Made by a program: the position numbers and the translations under genes. Under the pieces are notes generated by a model. The model was given only the letters and a program-made list of their open reading frames with translations. It was not told the DNA's origin and ran no database searches. A stretch of DNA of 64,000 bases from Anthoceros angustus (lineage: Eukaryota; Streptophyta; Anthocerotopsida; Anthocerotales; Anthocerotaceae): positions 930,001 through 994,000 of the forward strand of contig MU008168.1 of the NCBI GenBank assembly GCA_010909165.1, written 5' to 3'. Shown here in pieces: positions 31,645 to 42,538 of this stretch; the first letter of the stretch is position 1; each line of letters starts with the position of its first letter.

Positions 31645-34600
31645 CTATGACGTCGTCTCCATTCCCAGAGTCTTCGTCACCTCGGATTCTCCAGTCCCCC
31701 TGCATCGCCACACCCGCTTGGTGAGCTTCCACCAGCACGCACGCGCAAGCAACAACACAGACCCGTCTCTCAAACCCATTACCTCATTAAACAAGTCATC
31801 GAAACGAAGAGTTGCTATCCCGTTGACACCTCCTGATGACGAATTACCGGATGATCGACCACTGCCTTTCACACCACCGATCTCTTCCTCATCACTGTCA
31901 CTATCTGCCTCAACTGCAACATCTTTGCCGGCTGGAGATGCCCATGGTTCAAGCTCTTCATCTTCCTCGACCACTGTATCTCCGCTACGGGCTGCCCGGG
32001 GCTGTCTATCTCGCTTTGTGTCATCCTTCAGAGTTGCAGGATTTCCCCAGTAATCATTCCTCCAAGACTTGTCACGCGGGTCATACCGTTTCTTCCCAAG
32101 CTCACTTTCAGACATATAGCGTCCAGGTTCCTCCAAGGGCAGCCCGACTTGAAGCCGGCTGAAGGAAGAAGACAAGAGAACACCCAAGGCTTAGCCCATA
32201 TTACCTCACTCCCCAAGGAGCACACAAATCCCAACTCAAAACACCAACCATGCCGTGTCGCGGGCAAGTGCATCTTCTTCCTCTTGGAAACGTCGATTGT
32301 GCATATTGTTAAGTTCCTCCATTCTCTTTTCTAGCCGTAACTTTGGCATCTTAAAGTTGTCACCTTCTTCGTCTTGTAGCTTATGTATCCACTGCCCATA
32401 TCGCACAACTTCAAGTCAGGGCTTTTGCCCATCATAAGTTATGGGAGCCAAAATCTGCGGACAAGAACCAGGGTGGCAACTCGTATCCAAGTCTAGAAAA
32501 CAGATCAGAAAACGCACCTTTCTCTCTGCACGGGCTGCCTCTAGATCCAACTCGGAAACATCCGTTTTCTGAACACAACAACAGAGAGGTGTCAAGGCTC
32601 TTGCCACCTCATCGTTCAAGACTGCAAAAACAGCTGGACTGCACAATGGTGTCACCAATTTCAATGTAGGAAGATCATCCTCGTCCTCTCCGTAGTCCCA
32701 CCAAACTGACTCTCCATTTGGTCCACGGAGGTCCACAGGCCCAGAATCCACAACTTTCCAATTCTCGTTTTCAAACTCATCATCAGTCGACTTCCCCTCC
32801 TCGTCATCAAGAATCATCTGCTCTGAAACATGTAGCTGCCACAACTGTGGCAGGTTCACGGCGGGTTCAGTAATGCTTTTGCGGTGGTCAAATCTTCAGA
32901 AACATCACCAGCATCCAAAGGCACGCTAAAAGACGCAATGCACCTTACTTTGGGTACATGTGGATGGACTATGACGTTGAGTCTGTCTTCAGCATCCTTC
33001 TCTGGCCTTAACTCTGGCAAGAACGGCCGGTGTGTTTCCCTCTGCATCCATGGACAAATGCTAAGTGCTTGGCCTGGACTTCAGACGATGGTGTCTAACG
33101 TCATAGTGAAGTGCTTACAGCAAGGTCATCCAAGCTGGCATCTCCAGGCCTTGTCATGATGGGAGGATAATCAAATCTCTTGAATCTGCAACATCAGCAA
33201 CAAGGAGCTCGAGGAGACCGAAGCAATACATGTGCCTCCAGGAATGAACTGAGATGGATCATAAAATCGTGAAAACCAACATGAGAGCATGAGATGGGAA
33301 AGATGTCCGCACATAAGATCATCGATATTCGGGTCCACAAACCGAGCCTCGATAGGAAAACGGTAACGATACGGGTCTCTCTTCGCCTGCAAGAACGCAA
33401 GATGAATGCCAAAATCTGGACAAAAATGAACAGCTTACCCCTAACAGAGATAGCGGAACAGCCTTGCTTACCAGTATCTCTATGTGAACACGCATGCCTA
33501 CTTTGACGTAATTCCTTATATAGAACCAGTCGTTGTCGCGAATTGGAACCCAACTGCACAGTTGCAGAATTTACAGGGTAAGCTTCAGTATCCCGAGATC
33601 TGTTAAGGTGATTTACGGTGAACTCATCCCAAATAACAACACCGCATCGAAAGGAACTGACAAACAGCAGGGCGTGGCTTACGCATCATGCACACAACCG
33701 ATAGTGACGAAAGCCCCTTCGTACAGATTGACACAACTCACTTCGCCCCACCAATGCTGCCAGTGCAACAGTTCCCATGATCCACTGTCTTGCAAAATGA
33801 CTTGAAAGCAATGGAGGTGTGCACAAGTTCAAGCAAGGAACCGGTCCAGGGTGTAACTACACCAACCTGTCCAGGGTAAACAAACGGCAGCTCGTACTGG
33901 TGTTGTTGAGGAGCAAGAGGCAATAAGAGTTAGTATTGTTCCAAGCCTGCATTCCTCAAACAGCATCGGCACAGGCAGTATTCGTCAATAGATCCACACA
34001 GATGGGGTAGCAGGAGTTTGTGGTCATGGAAAGAAGCCCACCATCCAATCGCCTAGATACTTGTCTCCTGTTCGCCGTCTTCCAGGATAATATTCTGGAT
34101 CCACCTCAAGTGCCTCCGCGTCCAGACGGTCTTTATTGGCGGCAAACCAGTGTGCATATTGCTTGAGGAACATTTCCCACCTAGGTGTGGCAACCTCTGC
34201 ACCTTCAGGTTGTACATTCTCCAAGTCCTCAGGTGTCACAGGCACAGCACTCAAAGCATGGGCCTCACGAATGAAGGCGAGTTCATCTGGATCAACCTCC
34301 CAGCCGGGGGGAGGCCAATCCCTGGGTGGAATGAGGGTGAAAACCCAGGGGTCGTTCCAGAACGTGCCCTCGATAGATGTATTGGGCTTCTCCTGCTTCT
34401 GAGCATTCTTTTCAGCCTCCTCCTCCAAAATTCTTTGTTTCTCGGCTCGCTTCTTGGGAATGAGATTCTCGATGGCCTCCATGGACACCTCCGGATTTTC
34501 CTCGCCGTCCGCCAGGCTGTCGATGGCAAACTGAGCCTCGGGCGTCAAAATTTCCTCCCATGGAGCCCAGCCTCTGAGAACCCAGTTCTTCCTCCTTGCC

Positions 34601-34911
34601 TCGTCCTCGGTCTCCGTGGCCTCCATGTCAGGATAATCACGTTCCTCAAAGGGCACGAAGTCAGTTTCCGGCGGCTCCGATGCTGCACGACGGAGCGGGG
34701 GCCGCTCATTTTTGTGGGTGTGGACAATCCTGCCATGCGGGAGCGGGGGGATCCTGCAGAATGTAAGAGGGGAAACACCTGCGATAGTGCACTGCGTAGC
34801 CACGGACGATGGCCTCCCCTTCCCCTCGTAGCGCCCAGCCGAAGATAACCGACGTCTGCCACTCCTGCTGCCTTTCATGCAAGGACACAGGCTCCACTCA
34901 AGCCCCGCCAT
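31645..34911 (-). CDS. PTAC10: PTAC10/PAP3, S1-domain subunit associated with plastid RNA polymerase, 11 exons
   Basis: The exons, from the start, are 34911-34042, 33896-33867, 33756-33683, 33553-33472, 33386-33313, 33185-33119, 33041-32949, 32835-32656, 32568-32518, 32391-32249 and 32158-31645. They join in phase to about 725 codons. Conserved blocks: DEARRKNWVLRGWAPWEEIL, LIPPRDWPPPGWEVD, the FYPGRR-type PEYYPGRRRTGDKYLGDW, YELPFVYPGQ, and the S1-like region about residues 300-360 (NLYEGAFVTIGCVHDAWVPI, YVKVGMRVHIEIL). AKRDPYRYRFPIEARFVDPN, HVSEQMIL, KTDVSELDLEAA and LQVGLPLEEPGRY follow. A basic N-terminus serves as plastid transit peptide. PTAC10 belongs to the PEP-associated proteins needed for plastid transcription and chloroplast development. 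The acceptor at 32835 is the least certain junction, because LPQLWQ just before it also looks conserved. Confidence 0.93.
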
Positions 34912-36243
34912 GGTGTCCTCAGGAGCCTGCCAACTCCTTGCTCACCAGGGAGCCCAGAGATTTGCCTACGTCCACCTCACCAGCTTCATCTACATCTCCG
35001 CTTTTAACGGAGTACGCAGGGATCCTCGAGCTCCCCTCTTCCTCCTCCAACCTGTCCAACCTGGGGAACAAAGTGCTAAACCCTAAACCCTGAACCTTGT
35101 CCATTGAGCCGTGGTCTGGTAGGAGTGGTACGTGTTTGGCGTGAACATTCAGACATACTGGAGGTGCAGACATGAGAAGGTGTGTGCAGCAGCAGCAGCG
35201 TTACGAGCACGACGCGGAAAAGATGATCCGCTGGTTGCCCAATCTTCCGGTCCAAGCTTTCAACAGGCTAGGATGCCACTAGGGATGGAAGAAACGTGGT
35301 GGAACTGATGCTACCTTCCATCTCAACGGGAATAAGGCTTATGGAGATAGAGTCGCTTCATGGTCCATGGAGAATGCCACGGCTTTTGCGCTTGGTTTGC
35401 TGCTTTGATGGTGGGATGTCTTTCACTCGCACATTGCAGTGCACGTTAGTCCCAGCTCGTGTCACACAGTTCCGATGCGAGTGCGAAAATCTTCAGCCCG
35501 TGGATTCACCATGGCTCTGGAACATGAGCACGAAGTCTTTAGCAATTGCGTTTGAGCGTCCGAATCCATGGATCAAGGAGTATGGTCGGTCAGGTTAAAC
35601 CTTTCCTACCGGGTTTCAGAAAAAATATATTTATTTTGTTAGGAGGATCAGCAGAAAACGAGATTCATGGAAATCATGTTAACCGACACTGAATTAGAAC
35701 TTACTTGAGTGTGTGTCCTTGAGGACTTGGCATTCTGACTATCCCGCTTCTTTGGACGTTCTTAACCACCTGCCTCTCTCACCTGCAAGCAAGTCCACAA
35801 ATTCTACATTTCTCCTAGTGTGCAAGAACTAGTAAGATGGGGATTTTCTCCCATCTAATTTCTTTTCTAACTTGTTCCTAGGAACTTCCTGCTAACTCTC
35901 CACATGTGAATCCCATGATAGGGCTTGGTTTTGAAGTTTGTAAATGACCCTCTATTCTTGTAGTGTGAGCTGGAAAAAGCTTGATATATTTTTTCTTAGT
36001 TCCAAGCATCCGAGTTTTGAGGACCCAGCGAAACAACCAAAGGTGTTCATCAAGGTCTTCGTGGGGGATCTGTAGAATGAAGGGAGCACTGACATGACTC
36101 CAACCTTCCTAGCACCAGCTTTGGTTGTTCATGAGGGTCTTCATGGGGGATCTGTAGAATGAAGGGAGCACTGTCATGACTCCAACCTTCCAAGCACCAG
36201 GCGGGTCTGAAAAAGCCACCTCTTCCATTTCCTAAGTTACTTT
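34912..36243. other. Intergenic DNA upstream of PTAC10 with a tandem duplication
   Basis: No gene is recognised. The first few hundred bases should hold the PTAC10 promoter. 36053-36201 contains two about 80-bp copies with GGGGGATCTGTAGAATGAAG. A 45-base segment near 35655-35698 recurs near 51095-51142. Confidence 0.45.
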
Positions 36244-36423
36244 TGTTCCGGACCCTCGAGCATCTGAATTGCGGAAAAACTGAACATGCTGGAGGGTGAG
36301 AGCACCAAAACAAAGAGTGTGATGGCAACTGAATTGAATGTGGCGATGCGTGCATATGTACGGATGAGGCGATCGCCCTAAATAAGTATCTTAAGTTAAC
36401 CGTAAGAGGTTACTAGTCTAACA
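36244..36423 (-). repeat. 3-prime LTR of Copia element 2
   Basis: 180-bp partner of 42351-42533. The plus strand begins TGTTCCGGACCCTCGAGCAT and ends TTACTAGTCTAACA. Confidence 0.95.
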
Positions 36424-37075
36424 CTCCCACTTAACCTCGAACGGGTTAAAGGTAAGAAACTCTAGGCAAGGACCCAGAAACGCAGCAACTAACAAAAACG
36501 TCTTCCAAAAAACGATCTCCTCAGCTCGCGACTCTAAGCCGAGCCCATAATCCCGATCTCCAACATCAGGTTTCCTCCAGACAAAATCCTGCCAATGATC
36601 GTCGTTGTCATTGCAATGTGCCGCCTAGTCGGGTTCTTAATACTCTGCATCCCCGCGCTTGCTAAGAGCATCTCCACTGTACATGTCACCAGGATGGTGA
36701 AAACCATGGTGTGCGGGCACAGCAACAAAACCAAGCCAAAGGTGCCCGAATCGCAGTCAGACTTGTTGACAAGGAGGACGAACGAGACTTGACGGTGGCA
36801 GTGCGAAGGGTGCATGAAAAGCGGCGGCAGGTGCGGCTTTCGGAGGCGAGGCAGAAGGAAAGAAAGGAGTGGGGAGAAGCCAGTTTTAAAACTAAGAGAT
36901 TCCTGCAAAGGAAAATAAAGGTAAAGGCTTCAAGTTGCTAGCTCTGCTCACAATTAGATTAAACTGATAAGATTCATCCACTGAGACAGGCTATGTGTTC
37001 TCCCACTTACAGCGAACTGTGTATGTGGAGTATAGGAGCTGTAGAAAATGTGAAAATCACTGAACACTAAGGACC

Positions 37076-39352
37076 TCAGCTCCTGTAGACTGTTTCTGCT
37101 TCATGCAGAAAAGTAGGTAGAAAATTCATGAGCCCCAACCCCTCAATGTGCGTTTCATGCTTATGTCTGGGAAGAGCCTTTGTGAGGATATCAGCTGTAT
37201 TTGCATCAGTGTGAACATAAGTAGGTAAGACCTCACCCCTAGATTTGACATCCCTGATATAATGATGCTGAATTTCTATGTGTTTAGTACGGGCATGAAA
37301 ACGAGGACGCTCAACTAACTCAAGGGCAGACTGGCTATCACTAAAGAGGGTGGTAGGTTTGGATTGAGTAGCATGGACTGAATCAAGGAAAACTCTCTCC
37401 CACTCAGCTTCTTTTGCTGATTCTGTGAGACACTTGTATTCTGCCTCAGTGCTGGACTGAGCAATGCTTGTCTGTTTCTTGCAGGACCAGCTGATGGCAG
37501 CAGAAGATAAGAGGAAAACATAGGCAGAAAGGCTCTTACGGGAGTCGAAGTCAGAAGCCCAGTCGGCATCAGCAAAACCATGCAAGGTAGGAGCTAACCC
37601 AGTCCGTTTATAGCATAAACCTAAGTAACGTGTGCCTCTCAAATATCTGAATATGCGCTTAACTGCTGTCCAATGGCTGCGTCCAGGGCACTCAAGGAAC
37701 TGAGAAGCAGTGTTGACAGCAAATGTAATATCGGGGCGAGTCCAATTACTAACAAAAAGGAGGCTGCCAACAGCGTGCCTATAGGGCACATCCTTCATAT
37801 CTGCTTTATCCAAATCTGAGGTAGGGCAATCATCCTTGCTGAGTCTTGTACCAGTAGCAGCAGGAGTAGCAGCATGATGGGCATTTGTCATATGAAAACG
37901 CTGCAGAATCTCTGAGATATACTTATGCTGATGAATAATGATCATGCCTTGTTCTCGCACTCGCAGGACCTGAATTCCCAAGCAGAACTTCAGCTCACCA
38001 ACATCAGTCATGTCGAATTCGCCTCGCAGCATAGTCTGAACTCGAGCTAACAGATTTTTGTCATTTGCAGCAAAAATGGCATCGTCAACATATACAGCAA
38101 GCAAAACATATAAAGCCCCATCATCAAAAATGTAAACTGAAGGATCAGCAGGACTCTGATGAAAGCCAAGACCCTTCAGGCAAGTATCCAAACGAGCATT
38201 CCAATGTTCTACAGATTGTTTTAAGCCGTAGATGCATTTGATAAGCTTGCAAACCCAGTCATGATGTGCAGGGTCCTCATAGCCTTCGGGCTGCTCCATG
38301 TACAGTTCCTCTTCCAAAACACCATGGAGAAAAGCAGTCTTAACGTCCATTTGCTGGAGCTCAAGATCATGCTCAGCTGCTAAGCCAAGCATGAGACGAA
38401 TAGACTGAGAACGTACCACCGGAGAGAAGGTTTCTTGGAAATCCAGGCCAGGTATCTGCGTAAAGCCTCGTGCACATAATCGAGCCTTGTACCGTGCTAT
38501 TTCACCAGCTGCATTAAGCTTGTGTTTAAACACCCATTTGCAGGTGATGGGACGTCGGCCTGCTGGGAAAGGGACCAGCTTCCATGTTCCATTTTGGATT
38601 AGGCTGTTATACTCGTCATCAACAGCTGCTTTCCACTTTGCTTTATCAGGACCAGTAAAGGCTTCTGTAAGGGTGATAGGTTCTGGAGGAACAAAGGGAA
38701 TAGCAGACTGAGCTGAGGGTAAACAAACTCCCACTGACCTTCGAAAGTCTATTGACTCCACATAATCCTGCAACCTAACAGGAGGATTTCTAATTCGTTC
38801 TGAACGACGTATAGGTGGGACAGGAGCAACTGGTGTAGGTACAGGATCATGGTTATCTTCAGCATCAGATGAAGTGTTAGTGGAATTCTGTGAGAGAAGT
38901 TCATCCTGGACATTAGAATCAGCTTCATCGATCTCTAAATTTTCTTCTGGCTGATCAGGTGTGGCTGGTACCTCAGGAACAAAATTATCTGCATCCAAAA
39001 GAGGAAGGGGTAAAGCTGGAGCAACTGGCTGCAAATCAGGCTCATGAGGTACAGGTGCAACAGGAGTGATAGAATCATCATCTGCATCATGTGGATATTC
39101 AGCCATCTCCTCTGAACACAACAAGTCTGTGGACTGTCCAGGCAGGGCTCCATGCTCAAGTACAGGTGGATGCAATATCTCCATAAAGGTAACACTTCTG
39201 GAAACTGTAGGTTGCAAAGTGATAGGATTGATAAGCTTATATGCCTTAGTTATCTCATTTCCGTCGCTTCTCTGCAGGGACATAAGCAAAAGCCTTGGAG
39301 CCAAAGACGCGTAAATGCATAACACTTGGCTTCCTATTCCAGAAGAATTCAT
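37076..39352 (-). CDS. Copia 2 reverse transcriptase and RNase H
   Basis: 758 codons are open; the RT domain starts around residue 225. Motifs in order: LVPFPAGRRPITCKWVFKHK, ARYKARLCARGF, MDVKTAFLHGVLEEELYMEQ, IYGLKQSVEHWN, the catalytic VYVDDAIFAA and GELKFCLGIQVL. RNase H follows (RYLRGTRYLGLCYK, GFADADWASD, SSTEAEYKCLTESAKEAEW, TKHIEIQHHYIRD). The N-terminal 220 residues are an acidic, proline-rich linker with NVQDELLSQNST. The first codons overlap the end of the integrase frame in a different phase, so the intact polyprotein would need a frame change near 39260-39300. Confidence 0.92.
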   Translation of the reverse strand: MNSSGIGSQVLCIYASLAPRLLLMSLQRSDGNEITKAYKLINPITLQPTVSRSVTFMEILHPPVLEHGALPGQSTDLLCSEEMAEYPHDADDDSITPVAPVPHEPDLQPVAPALPLPLLDADNFVPEVPATPDQPEENLEIDEADSNVQDELLSQNSTNTSSDAEDNHDPVPTPVAPVPPIRRSERIRNPPVRLQDYVESIDFRRSVGVCLPSAQSAIPFVPPEPITLTEAFTGPDKAKWKAAVDDEYNSLIQNGTWKLVPFPAGRRPITCKWVFKHKLNAAGEIARYKARLCARGFTQIPGLDFQETFSPVVRSQSIRLMLGLAAEHDLELQQMDVKTAFLHGVLEEELYMEQPEGYEDPAHHDWVCKLIKCIYGLKQSVEHWNARLDTCLKGLGFHQSPADPSVYIFDDGALYVLLAVYVDDAIFAANDKNLLARVQTMLRGEFDMTDVGELKFCLGIQVLRVREQGMIIIHQHKYISEILQRFHMTNAHHAATPAATGTRLSKDDCPTSDLDKADMKDVPYRHAVGSLLFVSNWTRPDITFAVNTASQFLECPGRSHWTAVKRIFRYLRGTRYLGLCYKRTGLAPTLHGFADADWASDFDSRKSLSAYVFLLSSAAISWSCKKQTSIAQSSTEAEYKCLTESAKEAEWERVFLDSVHATQSKPTTLFSDSQSALELVERPRFHARTKHIEIQHHYIRDVKSRGEVLPTYVHTDANTADILTKALPRHKHETHIEGLGLMNFLPTFLHEAETVYRS

Positions 39353-40586
39353 AGGGAGTTTTATTTGGCAAAGCTGTGGTGGTGAGCCTGTTTAAGATAT
39401 AAGTAGCTGTAACCACAGCTTCCGCCCAATATGGAGATGAAAGGCCTGACCACAACAACATGGACCTGGTCATTCCCATCAGCGTCTGATTCTTCCTTTC
39501 CGCTACACCATTCTGTTGTTGTGTGTAGGGAACAATAAGCTGATGTATGATGCCTCTGTCTTCCAGGAATTTTGTGAAAGCATTACTAACAAATTCACCA
39601 CCGTTGTCAGATCTGAAGACCTTGAGGAGGCGGCCAGTTTGCCTTTGTACCATTGTCAACCACTCTTGGAACAAAGGAAAAGTATCGTTCTTTCGGTGCA
39701 TAGGGAAGGTCCAAGTATATCTACTGAAGTCATCAGTGAGTGTGAGGTAATATTCAGCCCCACCTAGAGAAGGAACTTCCAGTCTTCCTGAGATGTCTGA
39801 ATGCACCAAATCAAGGACTGTTGTTGTTCTGTGAGCAGGTGTGCGAGGAAATGGCACTTCACGCTGTTTTGCCAATGCACAGATCTCACATATAGGAAGC
39901 TCCTTAAAACATGAAGGTAAGGGTTCCCTGTAACATTCCTGTCTAGAAGATGCCAAGAGTTTAGCCTTGTTAGCATGACCAAGGCGTGCATGCCACAGCC
40001 TGGCCAGTTGAGCAGCTGTTAAGCTACCAAGCGTGGTTGAATAAGCCTGCTTTCGTTGTGTGCAGGATATATCTAAGCGATACAGTTCTGACTCAAGAAA
40101 AGCCTTGAAAATACAAATATCAGGGGAACTACGTCCAGAGAAACAACAGGTATCCTCTGACACGGTAAGGATCAAGTCTTTCATTTTCATGAGTCTGCTC
40201 AGAGACATTAGGTTCTTAGCCATCTTAGGTACGTATAAGACATCAGGAAGAACTAACATTGTGTCATCATGCAACAGAAATTTGCAAGTACCTGAACCCA
40301 AAATACTTAAACTAGTGGCACTATTCTCATCACCAAGATAAACCTTCTCTGAGACAGAGGAAAGAGTCAGGCAAGTGAAAAGAGATTCATCCCGACAGAT
40401 GTGCGCTGTTGCCCCACTGTCCAGGTACCAACTATCAGCCTCACTCGCTAGAGTATGTAGACAGATGGTTAGAATCCTTACAACTGGCTTGCCTGAAGTA
40501 CGTGTTGAGAAATCCACTGTATGCTTATCTTTGGGTTGCTGTTGAATTCGCAGTGGCAGGGCGAGGTGCAGCCCGCTGAGGTTCAC
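39255..40586 (-). CDS. Copia 2 protease and integrase
   Basis: 443 codons are open. Aspartic protease active site: SWYLDSGATAHICRDESLFT (about residue 52). GAG-pre-integrase: LWHARLGHANKAKLL with CEICALAKQ as zinc ligands. Integrase core: DLVHSDISGRLEVPS, YYLTLTDDFSRYTWTFP, FRSDNGGEFVSNAF and QNGVAERKNQTLMG give the D-D-E triad. The frame ends at HLRVFGSKAFAYVPAEKRRK. The true N-terminus lies in the gag frame; the first methionine here is not a natural start. Confidence 0.92.
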   Translation of the reverse strand: MNLSGLHLALPLRIQQQPKDKHTVDFSTRTSGKPVVRILTICLHTLASEADSWYLDSGATAHICRDESLFTCLTLSSVSEKVYLGDENSATSLSILGSGTCKFLLHDDTMLVLPDVLYVPKMAKNLMSLSRLMKMKDLILTVSEDTCCFSGRSSPDICIFKAFLESELYRLDISCTQRKQAYSTTLGSLTAAQLARLWHARLGHANKAKLLASSRQECYREPLPSCFKELPICEICALAKQREVPFPRTPAHRTTTVLDLVHSDISGRLEVPSLGGAEYYLTLTDDFSRYTWTFPMHRKNDTFPLFQEWLTMVQRQTGRLLKVFRSDNGGEFVSNAFTKFLEDRGIIHQLIVPYTQQQNGVAERKNQTLMGMTRSMLLWSGLSSPYWAEAVVTATYILNRLTTTALPNKTPYEFFWNRKPSVMHLRVFGSKAFAYVPAEKRRK

Positions 40587-40602
40587 CGGCCTTCTTCTTG
40601 CG

Positions 40603-40644
40603 ACATTCCCGAGCCCAGTGTCCAGGTAATCCGCACCAATTGCA
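40603..40644 (-). pseudogene. Copia 2 gag CCHC zinc knuckle
   Basis: The minus strand reads CNWCGLPGHWARECRKK, a perfect C-x2-C-x4-H-x4-C nucleocapsid knuckle. It is in a different frame from both the gag frame upstream and the protease frame downstream, which locates two of the frame breaks. Confidence 0.85.
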
Positions 40645-40779
40645 ATTACCTTGACGTTTCTGCGTGTTCAATGAAGAGCTCTGGCCACCATTACTGAAAG
40701 GGCGTTGAGACTAATTTCTCCCACAGCCCCGGCCTCTGCCTCTCCATGCAGAAAAAACTTTATCTGTTTTGATCTTATG

Positions 40780-41475
40780 CTATCCTTGTCCTCTCATCAG
40801 CCGAGTTTGTTCTTCCTGATAGAGGGCACCAATAACAGCACTAAGGGTGGGTGTAACTTGGCCGGCAGGAACAGGTTGGCCAGGTGCTTGAATGGGAACA
40901 TTCTGAGTAGTGACAAATGTCTGATAGCTTGGGGGAAGACTAAGAAGAAACTGAGACACCACATCAATCTCAGTATAGATAGTGCCAAGGGAAGCCAGCT
41001 GAGCACGCAAGTGCCGGAATCTGCTCGCATGAGCAGAAACGGAGTCTCCCTCTTTCATCTTCAGATTGATGAATTCTCCCCTCACAGCACACATGGTCAT
41101 CATATTTTGAACTTGGTAAGTACCAGCCAGTTGGTCCCATATCTCTTTGGCTGAGTCTAAAAATTCCACCTCTGGTACTAAGTCAGAGTCTAGGCCTGCA
41201 ATTATTAGAGCAACAGCTATGCTATTTGATGATTCCCACTTAACTTTTTGTGCTGGAGTGACAGTGGTGCCTGGGATGGTGGGATGCGTAGGTGTGCCAG
41301 GGTTTGGATACGTTCCATCCACAACCCCCCAAACTCCACGAGCAACAAGGGTGGACTTCATCCTGACCTTCCAAATGTCATATCGAGTGCCATTGAACCT
41401 ATCTTTTTCTTTTAAATCTGCAGTAAAGGATGGGGATATGGCTCCAGGTGGAGGAGGGGGCACAGGATTAGACAT
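40780..41475 (-). CDS. Copia 2 gag (UBN2-type)
   Basis: The ATG at 41473-41475 opens a frame reading MSNPVPPPPPGAISPSF. Typical Copia gag segments follow: FNGTRYDIWKVRMKSTLVAR, WESSNSIAVALIIAGLDSDL, AKEIWDQLAGTYQVQN, MKEGDSVSAHASRFRHLRAQ, LLSLPPSYQTFVTT. The frame ends at 40780 before the zinc knuckle, about 40 residues too early. Role: particle coat protein of the element. Confidence 0.88.
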   Translation of the reverse strand: MSNPVPPPPPGAISPSFTADLKEKDRFNGTRYDIWKVRMKSTLVARGVWGVVDGTYPNPGTPTHPTIPGTTVTPAQKVKWESSNSIAVALIIAGLDSDLVPEVEFLDSAKEIWDQLAGTYQVQNMMTMCAVRGEFINLKMKEGDSVSAHASRFRHLRAQLASLGTIYTEIDVVSQFLLSLPPSYQTFVTTQNVPIQAPGQPVPAGQVTPTLSAVIGALYQEEQTRLMRGQG

Positions 41476-41747
41476 GACTGACAAAAGACAAAAAGCTAGA
41501 TCAAAGGGAAGCGATAAAGGTGAGCAAAAAATTCAACTGAACTGTCATGGTAATCAGGAAACCCTAACTAACGTATTTTCCTAATTAGGGCTATGGGAAA
41601 TGTCTGTGAAACAGGAATTCGAAAGGTAACTGTCATAACTACCTAAGAAGACAAAAGGCAGGGAGGTAGGGCATCCGAATCGCTAGGATGCCACAGCGGA
41701 TGAAAAAGGAACAGCCCTAACACTGCCCCCCCAAGCAAAGAAAACCT

Positions 41748-42302
41748 TCAAGTAGCATATGCGTCAGGGCTAGGATGCCCTGCGCAATCCACAGATGCAA
41801 CAGTTGATTGTCCAATGTTCATGGACTGCAGCAGCTTCGTAACACACTGTATCCCAGGACCAATCTCATAAGTGCATTGAGTGATGCTGTATTGAAGCCG
41901 TTTCTCTTGATCATGTAATGCCTCCAGAAAAAGATCTTGCCTGGAACGTAGTTGGGAGATTCGGGCCTCAATTCGTTGAAACTCAATATTCTCCTCACGC
42001 AAATTGCAGAGTCTCTCTTGAAACTTAGGATTTTTAATTCCTTTGTGAACAGCCTGCCGGTTGCAAGGGGATATGGTTTCTGTTGTCTGGAAAATACGAC
42101 CCAAGTCAAGATCTCGCAATTGATTACGATACGCCCTTTGTTTTTGAACTTGCTTGTGCCAAATTGCCCTGCGCTGAAGATGATATTCGTCGAGATAGTC
42201 CTGACCCCAAGGACTTCGGCAAGGTGGAGAAATCCCCTGCACTTCTCGACGGTTTTGCAACTCTCGTGGCAATAATACAGCAGCCACCTTCCTGCGAGGC
42301 AT
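41748..42302 (-). CDS. Copia 2 leader ORF starting MPRR
   Basis: The ATG lies 35 bases after the primer-binding site and opens 184 uninterrupted codons before gag. The N-terminus is basic (MPRRKVAAVLLPRELQNRRE). A middle helix-rich part (LREENIEFQRIEARISQLRS, RQDLFLEALHDQEKRLQY) should form a coiled coil. The C-terminal third holds isolated cysteines. Normal Copia elements start gag soon after the primer site and have no such protein. Element 1, of a different family, carries the same kind of frame in the same place. No known domain is recognised; a nucleic-acid-binding or particle role is only a guess. Confidence 0.6.
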   Translation of the reverse strand: MPRRKVAAVLLPRELQNRREVQGISPPCRSPWGQDYLDEYHLQRRAIWHKQVQKQRAYRNQLRDLDLGRIFQTTETISPCNRQAVHKGIKNPKFQERLCNLREENIEFQRIEARISQLRSRQDLFLEALHDQEKRLQYSITQCTYEIGPGIQCVTKLLQSMNIGQSTVASVDCAGHPSPDAYAT

Positions 42303-42337
42303 GGCAGCAAGCTCACAAGGGTCAGTATCTAACGTAC

Positions 42338-42350
42338 GGCTCTGATACCA
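42338..42350 (-). other. Primer-binding site of Copia element 2
   Basis: The plus strand reads GGCTCTGATACCA next to the LTR, the complement of TGGTATCAGAGCC, matching the initiator methionine tRNA as in element 1. Confidence 0.95.
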
Positions 42351-42533
42351 TGTTTCGGACCCTCGAGCATCTGAATTGCGGAAAAACTGAACATGCTGGA
42401 GGGTGAGAGCACCAAAACAAAGAGTGTGATGGCAACTGAATTGAATGTGGCAGTAATGTGCATATGTACAATAAGGGGCAATCAGCCCTAAATAAGTATC
42501 TTAAGTTAACCGTAAGAGGTTACTAGTCTAACA
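42351..42533 (-). repeat. 5-prime LTR of Copia element 2
   Basis: 183-bp partner of 36244-36423; ends with ACA next to the target duplication ACTTT at 42534-42538. Confidence 0.95.
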
Positions 42534-42538
42534 ACTTT

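Larger units (their letters stand above)
36244..42533 (-). mobile_element. Ty1/copia LTR retrotransposon 2, nearly complete
   Basis: The LTRs at 42351-42533 (5-prime in element sense) and 36244-36423 begin TGTTAGACTAG and end GAAACA or GGAACA. They are flanked by the target duplication ACTTT (36239-36243 and 42534-42538). The primer-binding site TGGTATCAGAGCC lies at 42338-42350, and the purine tract AGTGGGAG at 36424-36431. Order: leader ORF, gag, zinc knuckle, protease, integrase, reverse transcriptase, RNase H. Long frames survive (234, 443 and 758 codons), but at least two frame changes separate gag, protease-integrase and RT, so it is young but probably dead. The LTRs differ mainly in one about 35-base stretch. 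Confidence 0.96.

Noticed and set aside
31718-32162. Plus-strand frames over PTAC10
   Set aside because: The minus strand carries conserved PTAC10 exons with in-phase GT-AG junctions; the plus frames have no recognisable features.
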